Shown in pieces: positions 61,855 to 64,000 of a stretch of DNA of 64,000 nt. The position numbers and the translations under genes are program-made. Within the stretch, counting starts at the first letter, position 1. Each line of letters starts with the position of its first letter. The notes under the pieces are model-generated. The model did no database searches, was not told where the DNA came from, and was given only the letters and a program-made list of their open reading frames with translations. This DNA comes from Paenarthrobacter sp. GOM3 (GTDB lineage Bacteria; Actinomycetota; Actinomycetes; Actinomycetales; Micrococcaceae): the NCBI RefSeq assembly GCF_018215265.2, contig NZ_CP136562.1, positions 2,728,001 to 2,792,000 on the forward strand, in the 5' to 3' direction.

Positions 61855-62745
61855 CTAGGACGCGAGAGCGTCGGCGCCGGCCACGATTTCGGAAAGCTCC
61901 TGCGTAATTTCGGCCTGGCGGGCCGTGTTGCGAAGGCGCGTGTACTTCTTGATCAGATCCGTAGCGTTGTCACCGGCCGACTTCATGGCACGCTGGCGGG
62001 CAGCGAGCTCGGAAGCTGCGGCCTGCAGCATTGCTGCGAAAATGCGGGATTCGATGTAACGCGGGAGCAGTGCGTCAAGCACCTGCTCGGTTTCCGGTTC
62101 GAATTCGTACAGCGGCAACAGCTCGGACTCCGAGGCTGCTTCCTCTTCGACGACCTCCAGCGGGAGCAAACGGATAACCGTAGGTTCCTGCGTCACCATG
62201 GACTTGAAGCGGGTGTAGACGACGTGGATCTCGTCCACGCCTCCCTCTTCGAAGTCTGTGGAGAAGTCTTCCAAAAGTGCAGCGCCGACTTCCTGGGCGG
62301 TTTCGAATTCCGGTGCGTCCGTGCCGCCGGTCCATACACGGGAGTATGACCGGTTGCGGAAATCGAAGTACGCCTGCGCCTTGCGGCCAACGAGGTACGC
62401 TTTGACTTCCTTGCCTTCTGCGTGAAGAAGCTCGAAGAGACCTTCAGCCTGCTTGAGCACGCTGGCCGAGTAGGATCCTGCAAGGCCGCGGTCTGAGGTA
62501 ATAATCAGGACAGCGGCACGGCGGATCTGCTCCGGCTCCGTGGTCAGAGGGTGATCGATTTCGCTCTGAGTTGCGACAGCAGAAACGGCGCGGGTAATGG
62601 CGTTCGCGTAAGGCAGTGAAGCTGCTACGCGTGCGCGGGCCTTACCGATGCGCGAGGTAGCGATCAGTTCCATCGCCTTGAAGATCTTGCGCATCGACGT
62701 CGTCGAGCTGATCTTCTGACGGTAGACCCGAATCTGGGCTCCCAT
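61855..62745 (-). CDS. atpG: F0F1 ATP synthase subunit gamma
   Basis: 296 residues. The N-terminal helix [36 protein letters not shown] (in pieces), [19 protein letters not shown] (about 79-97) and the C-terminal helix [43 protein letters not shown] are signatures of the rotor shaft. A charged ~25-residue insertion ([21 protein letters not shown]) matches actinobacterial gamma subunits. Confidence 0.95.
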   Translation of the reverse strand: MGAQIRVYRQKISSTTSMRKIFKAMELIATSRIGKARARVAASLPYANAITRAVSAVATQSEIDHPLTTEPEQIRRAAVLIITSDRGLAGSYSASVLKQAEGLFELLHAEGKEVKAYLVGRKAQAYFDFRNRSYSRVWTGGTDAPEFETAQEVGAALLEDFSTDFEEGGVDEIHVVYTRFKSMVTQEPTVIRLLPLEVVEEEAASESELLPLYEFEPETEQVLDALLPRYIESRIFAAMLQAAASELAARQRAMKSAGDNATDLIKKYTRLRNTARQAEITQELSEIVAGADALAS

Positions 62746-62773
62746 ACTTATCCTTTCCTATGTTCCCGACGTG

Positions 62774-62811
62774 CCGCCCTGCCGGGGCCCTTGCGGACCG
62801 CGGCAGGGCGG
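62774..62811 (-). other. Hairpin between atpA and atpG
   Basis: The 11-bp arms ccgccctgccg (62774-62784) and cggcagggcgg (62801-62811) are perfect complements. It lies in the 76-base gap and has no U-tract, so mRNA processing or stability control is more likely than termination. Confidence 0.6.
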
Positions 62812-62821
62812 GTTATCGAAA

Positions 62822-64000
62822 CTAGCGCTTCTGCTTGACGATCTTTTCCTGGTCGACGTCGCCGCCGGCGATCGCTGCGTGCTCTTCGTGGCCTGCGCCA
62901 ACCAAGTGGTTGTCGCCCTGGCCGAAGAAGCCCTTCTTGAAGGAAACGATGGCTTCCTTCAGTGCAGCAGCGGTGTCGTCATCCAGGACGTTGGTCTGGG
63001 CCAGCGTGGTCAGGATGGAGGACTGGTGCTTGAGGTGCTCCAGGAACTCGGACTCGAAACGGCTGATGTCCTCAACCGGAACATCATCCAAGTAACCGTT
63101 GGTACCGGCCCAGATGGAGACAACCTGATTCTCGACCGGGAACGGCGAGTACTGGCCCTGCTTCAGCAGTTCCATCAGGCGGGCACCACGGGTCAGCTGC
63201 TGACGGGAAGCAGCATCAAGGTCGGATGCGAACATGGCGAAAGCCTGCATGTCGCGGTACTGGGCGAGGTCCAGCTTCAAAGTGCCGGAGACCTTCTTCA
63301 TGGACTTGACCTGCGCAGCACCACCCACGCGGGACACGGAGACACCAACGTCAACAGCGGGACGCTGGTTGGCGTTGAAGAGGTCCGACTGCAGGAAGAT
63401 CTGGCCATCGGTAATGGAGATCACGTTGGTCGGGATGTAGGCGGAAACGTCGTTTGCCTTGGTTTCGACGATCGGAAGACCGGTCATCGAACCTGCACCG
63501 AGCTCGTCAGAGAGCTTGGCACAACGCTCCAGCAGGCGGGAGTGCAAGTAGAAGACGTCACCCGGGTAAGCTTCGCGTCCCGGCGGACGACGCAGCAGCA
63601 GGGACACGGCGCGGTAGGCTTCGGCCTGCTTGGACAGGTCATCGAAGATCACCAGAACGTGCTTGCCGCCGTACATCCAGTGCTGGCCGATGGCCGAGCC
63701 TGCGTACGGTGCCAAGTACTTGAAGCCAGCGGGGTCGGATGCCGGGGAGGCCACGATCGTGGTGTACTCCAGGGCGCCGTGGTCCTCGAGGGTCTGGCGT
63801 ACTGCTGCAATGGTGGAAGCCTTCTGGCCGACACCAACGTAGACGCAGCGGACCTGCTTGGTGACATCTCCCGAAGCCCAGTTGGCCTTCTGGTTGATGA
63901 TGGTGTCCACTGCGATCGCGGTCTTACCGGTCTGGCGGTCACCAATGATCAGCTGACGCTGGCCACGGCCGATCGGGATCATGGCGTCGATAGCCTTGAG
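62822..64000 (-). CDS. atpA: F0F1 ATP synthase subunit alpha (N-terminus outside window)
   Basis: About 393 C-terminal residues are visible; the gene continues past 64000. [31 protein letters not shown] carries Walker A (in pieces), [44 protein letters not shown] the Walker B and adjacent regions, and [33 protein letters not shown] the C-domain. A ~25-residue acidic/His-rich tail ends the protein. Confidence 0.96.
   Translation of the reverse strand, partial: LKAIDAMIPIGRGQRQLIIGDRQTGKTAIAVDTIINQKANWASGDVTKQVRCVYVGVGQKASTIAAVRQTLEDHGALEYTTIVASPASDPAGFKYLAPYAGSAIGQHWMYGGKHVLVIFDDLSKQAEAYRAVSLLLRRPPGREAYPGDVFYLHSRLLERCAKLSDELGAGSMTGLPIVETKANDVSAYIPTNVISITDGQIFLQSDLFNANQRPAVDVGVSVSRVGGAAQVKSMKKVSGTLKLDLAQYRDMQAFAMFASDLDAASRQQLTRGARLMELLKQGQYSPFPVENQVVSIWAGTNGYLDDVPVEDISRFESEFLEHLKHQSSILTTLAQTNVLDDDTAAALKEAIVSFKKGFFGQGDNHLVGAGHEEHAAIAGGDVDQEKIVKQKR

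Overview
The window looks like a contiguous piece of a high-GC actinobacterial chromosome, most likely Arthrobacter or Paenarthrobacter (Micrococcales). This rests on NucS, DUF3039, DUF2017, DUF2550 and DUF4395 proteins, ClpS beside murI-rph-rdgB, and a C. glutamicum-like ndnR/nad operon. It reads as core genome plus catabolic and transport accessory genes. No tRNA, rRNA, CRISPR array, transposase, integrase or phage gene was found, and no gene-free stretch exceeds about 280 bases.

Layout. 1-4561: a truncated lipoprotein gene, a DUF1684 protein, an ArsB/SLC13-type permease, a DM13 protein, a fumarylacetoacetate hydrolase-family enzyme and a GtrA protein. 4574-10397 (minus): a five-gene de novo NAD operon, nrtR-nadA-nadB-nadC-nadS, headed by a 29-bp imperfect palindrome. 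10508-15943: an Lrp regulator, an amino-acid permease, and a 2-oxoacid/acetoin-type dehydrogenase operon in which E2 is reduced to a free lipoyl domain next to a separate alpha/beta hydrolase. 15986-24518: regulators (MarR, IclR, AraC), three transporters, a phosphoribosyltransferase and a MoaF-like protein. 24605-28836: sbcD-sbcC. 28908-34445: an aquaporin, two DUF202 proteins, an ADP-ribosylglycohydrolase, DUF4395, an exonuclease-BRCT protein and DedA. 34535-38845 (minus): clpS, DUF2017, murI, an MBL hydrolase, rph and rdgB. 38883-40837: pncB-pncA, for NAD salvage. 40913-53874: a DUF3039-helicase pair, nagB, an ABC exporter, an old-yellow-enzyme reductase, a YbbN-like protein, a large unknown membrane protein, an AI-2E-family protein, hydrolases and nucS. 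53922-55637: nagA and a cold-shock gene. 55789-64000 (minus): atpA (partial)-atpG-atpD-atpC, followed closely by DUF2550, an esterase and an MprF-like aminoacyl-lipid synthase.

Regulation visible in the sequence. About twenty genes have a TANNNT -10 hexamer followed by only 6-7 bases and then the start codon, which is the signature of leaderless transcription. It settles several starts. Three transcripts instead have leaders with apparent cis-regulation: a mutually exclusive hairpin pair that can hide the Shine-Dalgarno of the MoaF-like gene, a four-codon upstream ORF before an MFS transporter, and a hairpin in the cold-shock leader. CRP/GlxR-like palindromes lie on the dehydrogenase promoter and upstream of the AraC gene. 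Strong hairpin terminators separate most convergent pairs.

Functionally, the window combines NAD synthesis and salvage, DNA repair (SbcCD, NucS, exonuclease-BRCT), amino-sugar catabolism (NagA, NagB) and an ATP synthase operon that appears to extend into membrane-lipid modification. All functional calls come from motif reading only; no database search was run.
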